A DNA stretch of 64,000 bases from Candidatus Mailhella merdavium (GTDB lineage: Bacteria; Desulfobacterota; Desulfovibrionia; Desulfovibrionales; Desulfovibrionaceae), in assembly GCA_019119045.1 (NCBI GenBank), contig DWXS01000031.1:1-64000 (forward strand), given 5' to 3'. The position numbers and the translations under genes were made by a program. This document shows positions 51,709-60,570 of this stretch, one piece after another. A model generated the notes under the pieces. That model made no database searches and was not told where the DNA came from. It saw nothing but the letters and a program-made list of their open reading frames with translations. The number at the start of each line of letters is the position of its first letter. Positions within the stretch are counted from its first letter, which is position 1.

Positions 51709-51712
51709 CTAG
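51693..51712 (-). repeat. AGAGC-GTTTT-GCTCT hairpin at the rpoN stop
   Basis: Read on the minus strand, CTAGAGCGTTTTGCTCTTGG includes the rpoN stop codon TAG and forms a five-bp stem with a GTTTT loop. A close relative, TTAGCGCGTTTTGCGCTTAA, lies at 56242-56261. Confidence 0.55.
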
Positions 51713-53154
51713 AAATGGCTCTTGCGGCGCGAAGAAGAGGGAATGTCCAGAGCGGTACGATATTTGGCCACAGTACGCCGTGCGATATTCACCCCGAGCT
51801 GCTCCTTGAGGATTTCGCACAATCTTTCGTCGGAAAGCGGATTTTTCGGATCTTCTTCGGCAATGCACTTTTTGAGCAGAGCCTTCACGCTTTCCGACCC
51901 CACCTGACTGCCGTCGTCCATGCCGAGCGCGCTGTTGAAGAAAAATTTGAGTTCGAACGTTCCGTGCGGCGTAGCTACGAATTTGTTGGTCGTGATGCGG
52001 CTCACCGTGGATTCGTGCATGTTGATGTCGTCCGCGATATCCTTGAGAATGAGCGGCTTGAGCCTGGTCACGCCTTCTTCAAAGAAGGGACGCTGAAACT
52101 TCACGATACTTTCCATAACCTTATACAGCGTGCGCTGACGTTGTTCCAGACTGCGGATAAGCCAGGTGGCCGAGCGCAGCTTTTCGTTCATGTATTCCTT
52201 GTCCTTCTCGGAATTGAACGCCTCGCCGTCGCTGTACATGGTGCTGATCTGAAGATTGGGAAGCCCCTCGTCATTAAGCAGAATGACAAAATCGCCGTCC
52301 ATCGGATACACATAGACATCAGGGCTGACGAACATGGGTTCGCCCTCGCCGAAGCTGGCCCCGGGCATGGGATCAAGAGACTGGATCACGTCAATGTATT
52401 CCTTGAGCGTGTCCATATCCAGCTTGAACTTGCGCAGAAGAGGTTTGTAGCGGCAATTTTCCAGATCTTCCAGATGCTGGCGTACAAGTTCCACAAGGAT
52501 GGGATCCCTGTCGTACTTGAGGACTTCAATCTGCACCAGAAGGCATTCCTGCGGAGTGCGCGACGCTACCCCCACGGGGTCAAAACGCTGAACAGCCCTG
52601 ACTACCGGCTCAACTTCGACCGGGGTCACGCCGCCAAGTTCTGCAATTTCCTCATTGCTGGCCCGCAAATATCCTGCAGAATCCAGATTTCCGATGACCA
52701 GTTCGCCGATTTCCTTCTGCTCATCGCTCAGAGAGGAAAGACGAAGCTGCCACATCAAATGGGAATCCAGCGAGGGCTTGGCCGCATATCTGGCTTCAAG
52801 GCTGCTGATTTCTTCCGAAAGTTCGTATTCGCGGGAAGAAGCCAGTTTAGGCGCGCTGGACAGATCGCCGAGATAATCCTCCCAGTCTGCACTGCCCGCG
52901 ATATCCCTGTCGTAGGCGTCCTGCTCCTCGTGGCGTTCCGCACTTTCCGTCCCGGCCGCAGCGTCGACGCCTCCGCGGCTCTCCGGCTGAATATCTTCGC
53001 CCTCCTCCAGAAACGGATTCTCCATGAGCTCGTGCTGAACCGTATCAACCAGTTCCATACGCGACAACTGAAGCAGTTTGATCGCCTGCTGCAACTGCGG
53101 CGTCATGAGAAGCTGCTGACTGAGTTTCAGCTGTTGTTTAAGCTCAAGAGCCAT
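51709..53154 (-). CDS. rpoN: RNA polymerase sigma-54 factor
   Basis: Directs transcription at -24/-12 promoters with an enhancer-binding activator, typically for nitrogen, formate and flagellar genes. 481 residues: Gln/Leu-rich region I (MALELKQQLKLSQQLLMTPQLQQAIKLLQLSRMEL), an acidic region II (about 50-95), the core-binding region, the HTH near HESTVSRITTNKFVATPHGTFELKFFF, and the RpoN box RRTVAKYR near the C-terminus. Not linked to lptB/hpf/ptsN as in many proteobacteria. The sigma-54-like site ahead of flhA at 16702 is a likely target. Confidence 0.97.
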   Translation of the reverse strand: MALELKQQLKLSQQLLMTPQLQQAIKLLQLSRMELVDTVQHELMENPFLEEGEDIQPESRGGVDAAAGTESAERHEEQDAYDRDIAGSADWEDYLGDLSSAPKLASSREYELSEEISSLEARYAAKPSLDSHLMWQLRLSSLSDEQKEIGELVIGNLDSAGYLRASNEEIAELGGVTPVEVEPVVRAVQRFDPVGVASRTPQECLLVQIEVLKYDRDPILVELVRQHLEDLENCRYKPLLRKFKLDMDTLKEYIDVIQSLDPMPGASFGEGEPMFVSPDVYVYPMDGDFVILLNDEGLPNLQISTMYSDGEAFNSEKDKEYMNEKLRSATWLIRSLEQRQRTLYKVMESIVKFQRPFFEEGVTRLKPLILKDIADDINMHESTVSRITTNKFVATPHGTFELKFFFNSALGMDDGSQVGSESVKALLKKCIAEEDPKNPLSDERLCEILKEQLGVNIARRTVAKYRTALDIPSSSRRKSHF

Positions 53155-53970
53155 AGACCCATCCTTCCGAAATGAGATTATGCAAAAAATATGCTATAGA
53201 AAAAAAGATGAACAATATCTTACGATCTGAATCTAACACAGAGCGGTTTTTATGGCAAGCCTAATGCAAATATCCCGTAACAGCAGACAACTTTTCAGAA
53301 TACTTCCTTTTAATCTGCCGTTTTCCCTTCTCGACGTTTCTCCGCCGGAAAAAAGCTGCGATCTTTTCCGCGTCAAGGCTTTTTATCTTCGCATCTCCTG
53401 CAAAACGCGGGCAGAGCAACGCTCCGCATACGGAACGCAGACGCCGCCGTCGGCCCGCTTTCTGTCTCAACCTGGCGACGAAAAAAACACTGCGGATAGC
53501 GCAATGGATGAAAAGCCTCCGCCTTTGCCGAGGCCTCCCGTCATCGCATCCTTCACGTCAGTATTCATACCCCGCGCGCTGCCGGCAAAAGCGCAGAGCC
53601 TCCGTACAGCCTTTTCCCTCTGGAGAAATGGAAAAAATACGGGGCAGACTCAAAAAATTTTTCTGTGGCGCTCCAAATCAATAAGGGGAAGGTCTGCCTC
53701 TGCAAAAGGCATCCCTTCCCCGAACTACAGGTTTCTCTTACGCATCGAAAGCCGCATGTACGGAGCAGGCGGGGAAAAACGGCTTACTCTGCCTGAGGCC
53801 TGCCCTTCGACCATTCTTTCTGGACAGAGTCCGCACAGTCACGGTCGACAGACAGCCAAGCTCCGAAAGCCCGTTGCCTCAAAATTCACAGTTTCAGGCA
53901 GAAATATATCTCTTCCCTTCGCCCTTTCGTACACAGACTTATTGCCGAACAGTCTGCAGCTTCACGGGAA
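53155..53970. other. Long intergenic region between rpoN and galU
   Basis: About 815 bp. A + strand open frame (53252-53980, 242 codons) spans it, but its product is rich in Ser, Arg and Pro with no recognisable domain or membrane pattern, has no good ribosome-binding site, and runs into the 3' end of galU; I treat it as non-coding. The leftmost 80 bp, AT-rich, should hold the rpoN promoter. Confidence 0.5.
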
Positions 53971-54843
53971 TCAGACCTGATCGCCGAGCATCTTACGCAC
54001 GCGCGCAAGCAGTTTGGGTTGCAGGTGTTCTTCCTTGAGCGCGAAATAAAGATTTGCCGTCAGATAATCTACCCAGTCTCCGGCATCAAAGCGTTCGCCC
54101 TTCATCTTCACGGCCAGCATACCGCGCTCTTTCGCCAGGGAAGCAAGCGCGTCCGTCAACTGAATTTCCCCGCCATGTCCGGGCTTGATGTTACGCAGAT
54201 GACGGAAAATATCCGGCGTCAGCACATAGCGTCCGATGATGGCCAGATTTGACGGAGCCTTGTCCACAGCGGGCTTTTCCACCATATCGGTAATTTCATA
54301 CACGCCGTCACGGAATTCTCTGCCGGCTATGATACCGTATTTATCCACCTTGTGATGAGGAACTTCCATGACGCCGATGACCGGCTTTCCTTCTGCCCGG
54401 GCAACATCCACGAGCTGCTGCACGCCGGGAACATGGTTGATGATCAGATCGTCCCCCACCATGACCACAAAAGGTTCGTCCCCGACGGCATTTTCCGCAC
54501 AGAGGACGGCATGACCGAGGCCGAGCTGCTTCTTCTGGCGCACGGCCATAACGTTCACCATTTCGGCCACTTCGCGCACTTTGGCCAGCAGTTCCGTCTT
54601 GCCGGCCCGTTCCAGAACGCTTTCCAGATGGAGATTGTAGTCAAAGTGATCTTCAATGACGCTCTTTTCCCTGTTGGTGACGAACACCACGTCCGTTATG
54701 CCGGAGTGCATGGCCTCTTCCACAACATACTGGATCACGGGCTTGTTGTAGATGGGCAGCATTTCCTTGGGGATATTCTTGCTCGCAGGCAGGGATCTCG
54801 TCCCCCACCCGGCAACGGGAATGACAACCTTGCGTATATTCAT
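53971..54843 (-). CDS. galU: UTP-glucose-1-phosphate uridylyltransferase
   Basis: Makes UDP-glucose for LPS core, capsule and other glycans. 290 residues: KVVIPVAGWGTRSLPASKNIPKEMLPIYNKP nucleotide-binding start, VFVTNREKSVIEDHFD, QLGLGHAVLCAENAVGDEPFVVMVGDDL, KPVIGVMEV and the GERFDAGDWVDYLTAN end. The ATG at 54843 has GGAGG upstream; a 50-codon extension is not conserved. It stands alone between long intergenic regions. Confidence 0.96.
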   Translation of the reverse strand: MNIRKVVIPVAGWGTRSLPASKNIPKEMLPIYNKPVIQYVVEEAMHSGITDVVFVTNREKSVIEDHFDYNLHLESVLERAGKTELLAKVREVAEMVNVMAVRQKKQLGLGHAVLCAENAVGDEPFVVMVGDDLIINHVPGVQQLVDVARAEGKPVIGVMEVPHHKVDKYGIIAGREFRDGVYEITDMVEKPAVDKAPSNLAIIGRYVLTPDIFRHLRNIKPGHGGEIQLTDALASLAKERGMLAVKMKGERFDAGDWVDYLTANLYFALKEEHLQPKLLARVRKMLGDQV

Positions 54844-55031
54844 AGTCAACCTCCATGGGCGGCCGTCGAAAGCGTTGCTTCGCCCCGCAGTAGCGGATGT
54901 ATCGCTCCGCATGCTCCACAAACGGAAACAGCGTGCGACTCTCTGGGCGTACCATGCCAGACTTGTGCCCCGAGGTCGAGAAAAAGTCTGCAATTTCCGT
55001 CAATTTTCCAGACATGTTCAGCCTGGGCAGA

Positions 55032-55703
55032 CTACTGCGCCTTATCTTCCTTTTTCACATCTTCCGCCGGGGAAGGAATAATCCTGCATGTCAGGCGTCC
55101 GAAAATACGGACAAACACTCCGACCGTCAGCGCGGAAAGCAAGGTTCCCTCGCGCAGACCGACAACGCTTCCCAGCGAAATAAAGCCCAGAAACGCGGAC
55201 AGACAAACCAGAGACACATCGAACAGCACTTTGATATTTCCGAACTCCTTATGCGAACGATAGGCAATGGCCAGCACCATACCTTCTCCGGGCTGAACCG
55301 TCGTCTTACTGGCAAGTTCTATGCTGATGCCGAGGCCGAGGACGGCATTGCCCGCCATGGACATGACCACCTGCCACGGGTACGACGATACCGTCCAGGA
55401 TGAGGTGATCCACATCCACAGGTCAATGAACAGACTGAACAGGAACACGGCGGGAAGCTGGAGCAGCGCACTGAGCTTGAAGGTCGGGCCCAGCAGAAAT
55501 TTCTGCGCAACAACAAACGTAATATTGATGAGGAAGGTCCAGGTTCCGAGGCTCAGCCCGCATATGGCCGTTACCGTGTACGGAAGGCTGGTGATGGGCG
55601 TGGTGCCGAGATGGGCGTTGGTGACAAGGGCTATGCCGATTGCAGAGATAAATGTCGATAAAACAAAAAGCCCATACCTGAACAGGGAAAACTGAAACCG
55701 CAT
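55032..55703 (-). CDS. YczE/YitT-like integral membrane protein
   Basis: 223 residues with about five or six membrane helices: RYGLFVLSTFISAIGIALVTNAHLGTTPITSLPY is typical of the YitT/YczE (DUF6198-like) group, with the later GISIELASKTTVQPGEGMVLAI. GGAG lies eight bases before the ATG at 55703; the open frame upstream is not conserved. The C-terminus is charged (SPAEDVKKEDKAQ). Function unknown; small-solute transport is only a suggestion. Confidence 0.82.
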   Translation of the reverse strand: MRFQFSLFRYGLFVLSTFISAIGIALVTNAHLGTTPITSLPYTVTAICGLSLGTWTFLINITFVVAQKFLLGPTFKLSALLQLPAVFLFSLFIDLWMWITSSWTVSSYPWQVVMSMAGNAVLGLGISIELASKTTVQPGEGMVLAIAYRSHKEFGNIKVLFDVSLVCLSAFLGFISLGSVVGLREGTLLSALTVGVFVRIFGRLTCRIIPSPAEDVKKEDKAQ

Positions 55704-56460
55704 ATCAAACTCCGGAAAAACAAACAGACGCGGGGATGTCGCGCCGAGGACAGATCCCGGATCTTTCGGCTCCTTTCGCCGATAAAAAATATGCGGTCGG
55801 AATATGCTGGAGCACATCTCGAAACGGATATGCCCTTCTAGTGCCTTTTGCCGGAACAAGAAGTCAAAAAGCCTTACAGCCCTGGCCTCTGGCAAGGGAC
55901 AGTTCGCAATCGCAAAGCCTTCGAAAGGAAAACTGTGGGAACCAAGGAACGCAAAAAAATAACGTCGTCACAGGAAATGGTCAAACGACGTGAAAATCGT
56001 CACGTTCAGCATGCCGAAAATATTCGTTCAGCCCGTCCCAGGGCAACGAAAAAGCAGCGAAGACGAGTCATCACGCCGACTCGCAGCAGAGCGACAAGAC
56101 AGCGCATGCGCGTCCAATCGGACGCTTCGCGCCCCCTCCGGGTGGAACATCATCCCCTGAAAAGTGGGGGAATCCTCCTTATTGAGTCCGGACAATTCCG
56201 CCGATGAGGGGAGACGCGAAAACGCCTTTCCGTTCGGAACCTTAGCGCGTTTTGCGCTTAAAATATCTGTCGGCCAGGATGCCACGTTCCAGATCGCAGG
56301 CTTCGCGCCTCCGCCGGAGCCTGCTCTGCTGATCATGCCCGTACGCCCTGCGGGCTACAAACACGGCCCTGCGAGCCGGCCGTCAGGAGCGGACTGCTCC
56401 GGCGTCGCGCCGCAGTCCCGTTCCGCCTGTCCCCGGGAGCGTTTTCACAACAAACTTGCT
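55704..56460. other. Long intergenic region between the YitT-like gene and glmM
   Basis: About 755 bp. No convincing gene on either strand. It contains the hairpin TTAGCGC-GTTTT-GCGCTTAA at 56242 and, directly at the glmM stop, CTAGAGC paired at a distance with GCTCCC (minus strand) through a loop containing TTTGTTGTGAAAAC. Confidence 0.45.
56242..56261. repeat. AGCGC-GTTTT-GCGCT hairpin
   Basis: Five-bp stem with GTTTT loop and AT-rich flanks, related to the element at the rpoN stop. A half-copy, TTTAGCGCGTTTCATTGG, lies near 25311. Confidence 0.55.
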
Positions 56461-57822
56461 CTAGCCCAGCACTCTGCGCACGATATCCGCGATCTCTCTT
56501 GCCAGACGCTGGACAACATCCTCCCGCACGCTTTCCACCATGACGCGGCAGACATTTTCCGTTCCGGAGTAGCGCAGAAGAACTCTTCCCCGTTTTTCCG
56601 GCTCCGCAAGCTCCGCTTCCGCCGCACGCACGACTTCCTGAATTTCCGAACACTCCTCAAGCGGCGGCTTGCGCTGCACAGGCACGCTGATCAGGCGTTG
56701 CGGGTACAGTTGAAGCAGATCCGCCAGTTCGGAAAGCGGGCGTTTGCGCTCGCGCATGATGCGCAACACCTGAAGCGCAGCCAGAAGGCCGTCTCCTGTC
56801 GTACTGTAATTGCGGAAAATGAGATGCCCAGACTGTTCTCCGCCCAGAGTCGCGTCAAGCCGACGCATGGCTTCCCCGACATAGCGATCGCCCACTCTGG
56901 TACGCTCCAGCCTGCCGCCGCGTTCCTCCATGAATACTTCAAGAGCCATATTGCTCATGACCGTACCCACCAGCACATTGTCATGCAGCGTGCCGTGACG
57001 CATCATATCGTCGGCGCACAGAGCCATGATCTGATCTCCGTCAAGGATGCGTCCTTTTTCGTCGGCCACGATGAGCCTGTCCGCATCTCCGTCCAGCGCA
57101 AGCCCGATATCCGCACGCACTTCGCGCACCCGGGCCTGCATCGCCTCGGGATGCAGCGCACCGCACTGGTAATTGATATTCAGACCGTCCGGCTGCGTCC
57201 CCATCCGGAACACTTCCGCCCCGAGTTCCTCAAGGGCCAGAGGCGCAACCTTGTAGTTCGCGCCGTTGGCGCAGTCGATGACCACCCGCACCCCTTCCAG
57301 CGTCAGATTCAGGGGAAAGGTGTTTTTAAGGTACACGATATAACGCCCCGGAGCGTCCACAATCCGGTATGCCCGGCCTATTTTATCAGAAGGCGGGTAT
57401 TCCCACTCGTGATCCCGGTCGAGAACAAGTTCCGCCATGCGATCTTCAACTTCATCGGGCAGTTTAATGCCCTCCCGGTCAAAGAACTTTATCCCGTTGT
57501 CATGATAGGGATTATGCGAAGCGGAAATCACCACGCCGAAATCGGCCCTCATATTGCGCGTAAGAAAGGCAATGGCCGGCGTCGGCAGCGGCCCGACCTG
57601 AAACACGTCCATCCCCGCTGCACACAGACCGGCCGTCAGCGCGGTTTCAAACATATATCCCGAAAGCCGGGTATCCTTGCCGATAATCACCGTATGCCGC
57701 CGTTCCCCATCCCGGAACAGCGTTCCTGCGGCAAGACCCAACCGCAACGCCATATCTGCCGTCAGGGGCCATACATTAACCCGCCCCCGCAGGCCGTCCG
57801 TGCCAAAAAGTCTCTGACTCAT
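56461..57822 (-). CDS. glmM: Phosphoglucosamine mutase
   Basis: Interconverts glucosamine 6- and 1-phosphate for UDP-GlcNAc, feeding peptidoglycan and LPS. 453 residues: [13 protein letters not shown] start, catalytic serine motif [13 protein letters not shown] (Ser102), metal loop [14 protein letters not shown], sugar loop [10 protein letters not shown] and the phosphate-binding [16 protein letters not shown] end. Last gene of the ftsH-folP-cdaA-cdaR-glmM operon, 49 bp after cdaR. Confidence 0.97.
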   Translation of the reverse strand: MSQRLFGTDGLRGRVNVWPLTADMALRLGLAAGTLFRDGERRHTVIIGKDTRLSGYMFETALTAGLCAAGMDVFQVGPLPTPAIAFLTRNMRADFGVVISASHNPYHDNGIKFFDREGIKLPDEVEDRMAELVLDRDHEWEYPPSDKIGRAYRIVDAPGRYIVYLKNTFPLNLTLEGVRVVIDCANGANYKVAPLALEELGAEVFRMGTQPDGLNINYQCGALHPEAMQARVREVRADIGLALDGDADRLIVADEKGRILDGDQIMALCADDMMRHGTLHDNVLVGTVMSNMALEVFMEERGGRLERTRVGDRYVGEAMRRLDATLGGEQSGHLIFRNYSTTGDGLLAALQVLRIMRERKRPLSELADLLQLYPQRLISVPVQRKPPLEECSEIQEVVRAAEAELAEPEKRGRVLLRYSGTENVCRVMVESVREDVVQRLAREIADIVRRVLG

Positions 57823-57871
57823 GCCCTTACCTCATGAACACGGCGCAGCGTTTCCGCGCGCCCGGACAATA

Positions 57872-58831
57872 TCATTCCTGCTTTTCCGCATCTTCTTCCT
57901 CGGACGATTCTTCCCTTCGCGTCAACTGAACGTCCAGATTTTCCACATCAATCAGATGCGCACCCGGAGGAAGCATCACCAGTACCGACACTCTGGTGCT
58001 TGCTCCCGGAGCAAGTTCCGGCACGCGGGCAAGAACCCGTATCGAGGCAAGATAATTCGCATCTTCCTTTCTGGCTTCCGGCACGTCAACACGCAGTTTC
58101 ACGCGCGGAGGTTCCACCATATATTCCCGCAACTCCCCGCCGTCCAGCTGTACCAGACGTTCCAGATCCAGCAGCTCCGTCTTTGCCGCGAGCGTATAGC
58201 GCAGCGTCGTCACAGGAGGCGTCACCTCGACGAGATCCGGCGCGGCAATAGCCAGACTGACGCTGCGCGCCCCGGCCTCCGTCTCCCGGTTGGCATCGTA
58301 AACAACGTCAAGCTTGTCCAGCGTTCTGACAATATGTTCCGGCCCCTGAACCGTCACAAAGGAAGGTTCCAGCACGGTGCTGGCCAGCCGCAGCTCGGAA
58401 GACTCTCCCGGAGGAGTTACCAGAGCCTCGAGCGGCACAATTTTTTCCGCCAGCGCGTCCACTTCAAGGACGAGACGGTTGGGGCGGGAACTGACAACCT
58501 CATACGCCTTGAATTCCAGCAAACTGCCCGGCTCGAGGGGAATCACATTGGCCCCGCGTTTCACTTCGGACAAATCAACTGTATAGGTCAAATCCCTGTC
58601 GTGCAGACTGCGCAGCAGTTCCGCAGGGCCGCGCAGACGCACGTTGACTCTGTTGATCATGCCCTCTTCCACCATGAGACCGGAAGGCAGGCCCCTGTAC
58701 TCCACTCTCACGGCCACGTCGGCTTCCACCTGCGCGCTGCCCGTGACTACATACCACAGCCCCACCGCGAACACGAGGGAAAGCATCAGGGAAAAAAGCG
58801 TTTGCAGGTGCTGCTTACTGATTGAGAACAT
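57872..58831 (-). CDS. cdaR: YbbR-domain regulator of diadenylate cyclase
   Basis: 319 residues: N-terminal membrane helix (about 9-30, LFSLMLSLVFAVGLWYVVTG) and an extracytoplasmic region of YbbR repeats, such as VEYRGLPSGLMVEEGMINRVNVRLRGPAELLRSL and VPLEALVTPPGESSELRLASTVLEPSFVTVQGPEHIV. The tail is acidic (RREESSEEEDAEKQE). The gene begins 17 bp inside cdaA, and in other bacteria CdaR binds and tunes CdaA, so the pairing is strong contextual evidence. Confidence 0.9.
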   Translation of the reverse strand: MFSISKQHLQTLFSLMLSLVFAVGLWYVVTGSAQVEADVAVRVEYRGLPSGLMVEEGMINRVNVRLRGPAELLRSLHDRDLTYTVDLSEVKRGANVIPLEPGSLLEFKAYEVVSSRPNRLVLEVDALAEKIVPLEALVTPPGESSELRLASTVLEPSFVTVQGPEHIVRTLDKLDVVYDANRETEAGARSVSLAIAAPDLVEVTPPVTTLRYTLAAKTELLDLERLVQLDGGELREYMVEPPRVKLRVDVPEARKEDANYLASIRVLARVPELAPGASTRVSVLVMLPPGAHLIDVENLDVQLTRREESSEEEDAEKQE

Positions 58832-59570
58832 TCGTCAAAATCCGTTCCAGGCGATCCTGTGTCAGGGGATTGGAAAGTCGACCGGACTGAGCCAGCGTCA
58901 CCTCGCCGCGCTCTTCGGAAACCACCAGAGCCACAGCGTCGCTGACCTCCGTCACACCAAGCGCAGCCCTGTGTCTGGTTCCAAAGTGCTGACGTTCCAC
59001 GGCGGCAAGGGGCAGGACGCAACCTGCCGCGGCAATACGGCCGTTCTTGTCGATGATCACCGCGCCGTCATGCAGCGCGGTATTGGGAAAAAATATGGTG
59101 AACAGCAAATCCCGGGAAACTTCCGCATCCAGCCGCACGCCCTTGGACATGAAATCTCCCAGCGGCATCTGCTTTTCCAGAACGATAATCGCACCGATAT
59201 GCTTTTGCGCCAGCTCCAGAGAGGTGGAGGCAAGCAGCTGTATCTGTGCCTCGCGCAGCGTCTGACGACGCTTGAACAAAGAACGTATGCTGAAGCGGGA
59301 AAGAGCCTGACGTATGTCTTCGTGGAACAGCACAACGATGATCAGAACCAGAGATCCGAACACCTTTTCCAGCAGCCAGCCCAGCGTGAACAGGCCCAGC
59401 ACCTGAGCCAGCGTGTACACCACCAGCAGTACCATAAGCCCGTTGAGTGCGGCGACGGCTCGTGTGCCGCGCACAAAGCTGATGGTATAATAAAACAGGC
59501 AGGCAACAGCGAGGATATCCAGAATATCCCGCCAGGAAAAAGGAAACTGCGCCAGCAACGGCATACTCAT
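58815..59570 (-). CDS. cdaA: Diadenylate cyclase (c-di-AMP synthase)
   Basis: Makes cyclic di-AMP from two ATP. 251 residues: three N-terminal membrane helices (about 12-80), then the DAC domain with the catalytic motifs DGA (168-170, in ALHDGAVII) and RHR (199-201, in GTRHRAALG), and GALIVLEKxx-like GAIIVLEKQMPLGDF. The start overlaps the folP stop (ATGA); a second ATG six bases on has better ribosome-binding-site spacing. It sits between folP and cdaR. Confidence 0.95.
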   Translation of the reverse strand: MSMPLLAQFPFSWRDILDILAVACLFYYTISFVRGTRAVAALNGLMVLLVVYTLAQVLGLFTLGWLLEKVFGSLVLIIVVLFHEDIRQALSRFSIRSLFKRRQTLREAQIQLLASTSLELAQKHIGAIIVLEKQMPLGDFMSKGVRLDAEVSRDLLFTIFFPNTALHDGAVIIDKNGRIAAAGCVLPLAAVERQHFGTRHRAALGVTEVSDAVALVVSEERGEVTLAQSGRLSNPLTQDRLERILTNVLNQ

Positions 59571-60475
59571 TCTCCGCAGCAGGCGTCGACCAGACGCAGA
59601 GCCTGAGCAGTCGAAGCAACGTCATGCACCCGATGATGCTCCACGCCGCGCGCAGCCATGAGTGCGGTCATGACGTCCGTCGCCTCGCCTCGTTCCGCTC
59701 TGTCCAGTCCGAGCAAATCGCCGAAGATGGATTTCTGCGATATGCCGAGCAGCACGGGCCGCCCCAAAACGAGCAGTCTGTCCATACCGCGCAGCAACGC
59801 AAGATTATGGTCAAGACGTTTCCCGAAACCGATGCCGGGATCCAGAAGGACATGCTCCTCAGGCAGTCCGGCCCGGACAAGCATATTCATGTTCTTTTCA
59901 AAAAATGCCAGAACCTCATCCAGCACATCATCATACTCCGGCTCCTTCTGCATGCTTCCCGGCCGCCCCTGACAGTGCATGAGAACATAACCGGGCTGAA
60001 AGGAAACCAATGCTTCAAGCAGCTCCGGTTCCCACGAGAATGCCGAAATATCGTTGATGATATCCGCGCCCGCCTCCAGAACGGCCCGGGCAACGCCGGA
60101 ACGCCAGGTATCTACCGAAAGCAGAGGAAAAGCCGCGCCGCGTTCCCGATATTTCCCCCTTTCTTCCAGAAGCCCGGAAAGAACAGGCAGTACACGTCTT
60201 TTTTCCTCTTCAGCAGGCACATCCTCCGCACCGGGACGGGAAGAAGCCCCTCCCAGATCCAGAACGTCCGCACCCTGTCCGCACAGGCTCCGGGCGTGCC
60301 GCAATGCGCTTTCCGTATCGGCGTGCCGATTTCCGTCATAAAAGGAATCCGGCGTAATATTGACAATGCCCCAGATATAGCGGCCGAACCGCGACGCAGG
60401 ACAAGGCTGTCCTCCCCGAATTCTCCAGACCGGGCGATCTGAACGGCGATCGGCTTTCTGTTCGTCCCGAAGCAT
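59567..60475 (-). CDS. folP: Dihydropteroate synthase
   Basis: Joins para-aminobenzoate to dihydropterin pyrophosphate in folate synthesis; the target of sulfonamides. 302 residues: WGIVNITPDSFYDGNRH, GADVLDLGGASSRPGAEDV, SVDTWRSGVARAVLEAGADIINDISAF, LLDPGIGFGKRLDHNLALL and GISQKSIFGDLLG. In place of the usual GxSRKSF motif it reads GISQKSI, a Gln instead of Arg near the pterin/phosphate site. The ATG at 60475 has AGGGA upstream; an ATG 18 bp earlier is possible. About 95 bp downstream of ftsH. Confidence 0.93.
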   Translation of the reverse strand: MLRDEQKADRRSDRPVWRIRGGQPCPASRFGRYIWGIVNITPDSFYDGNRHADTESALRHARSLCGQGADVLDLGGASSRPGAEDVPAEEEKRRVLPVLSGLLEERGKYRERGAAFPLLSVDTWRSGVARAVLEAGADIINDISAFSWEPELLEALVSFQPGYVLMHCQGRPGSMQKEPEYDDVLDEVLAFFEKNMNMLVRAGLPEEHVLLDPGIGFGKRLDHNLALLRGMDRLLVLGRPVLLGISQKSIFGDLLGLDRAERGEATDVMTALMAARGVEHHRVHDVASTAQALRLVDACCGE

Positions 60476-60570
60476 TGCTGTTCCCTGTTTCAAATCAAAA
60501 ATTGACGCTCAAAAAAGGCCGCGCCGGATTCGCCTTCTGTGAAGGCGGATCCGGCGGAATGAAGCATCCG

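Noticed and set aside
53252..53980. 242-codon + strand frame filling the rpoN-galU gap
   Set aside because: Low-complexity Ser/Arg/Pro-rich product, no ribosome-binding site, no recognisable pattern, and it runs into the galU 3' end.
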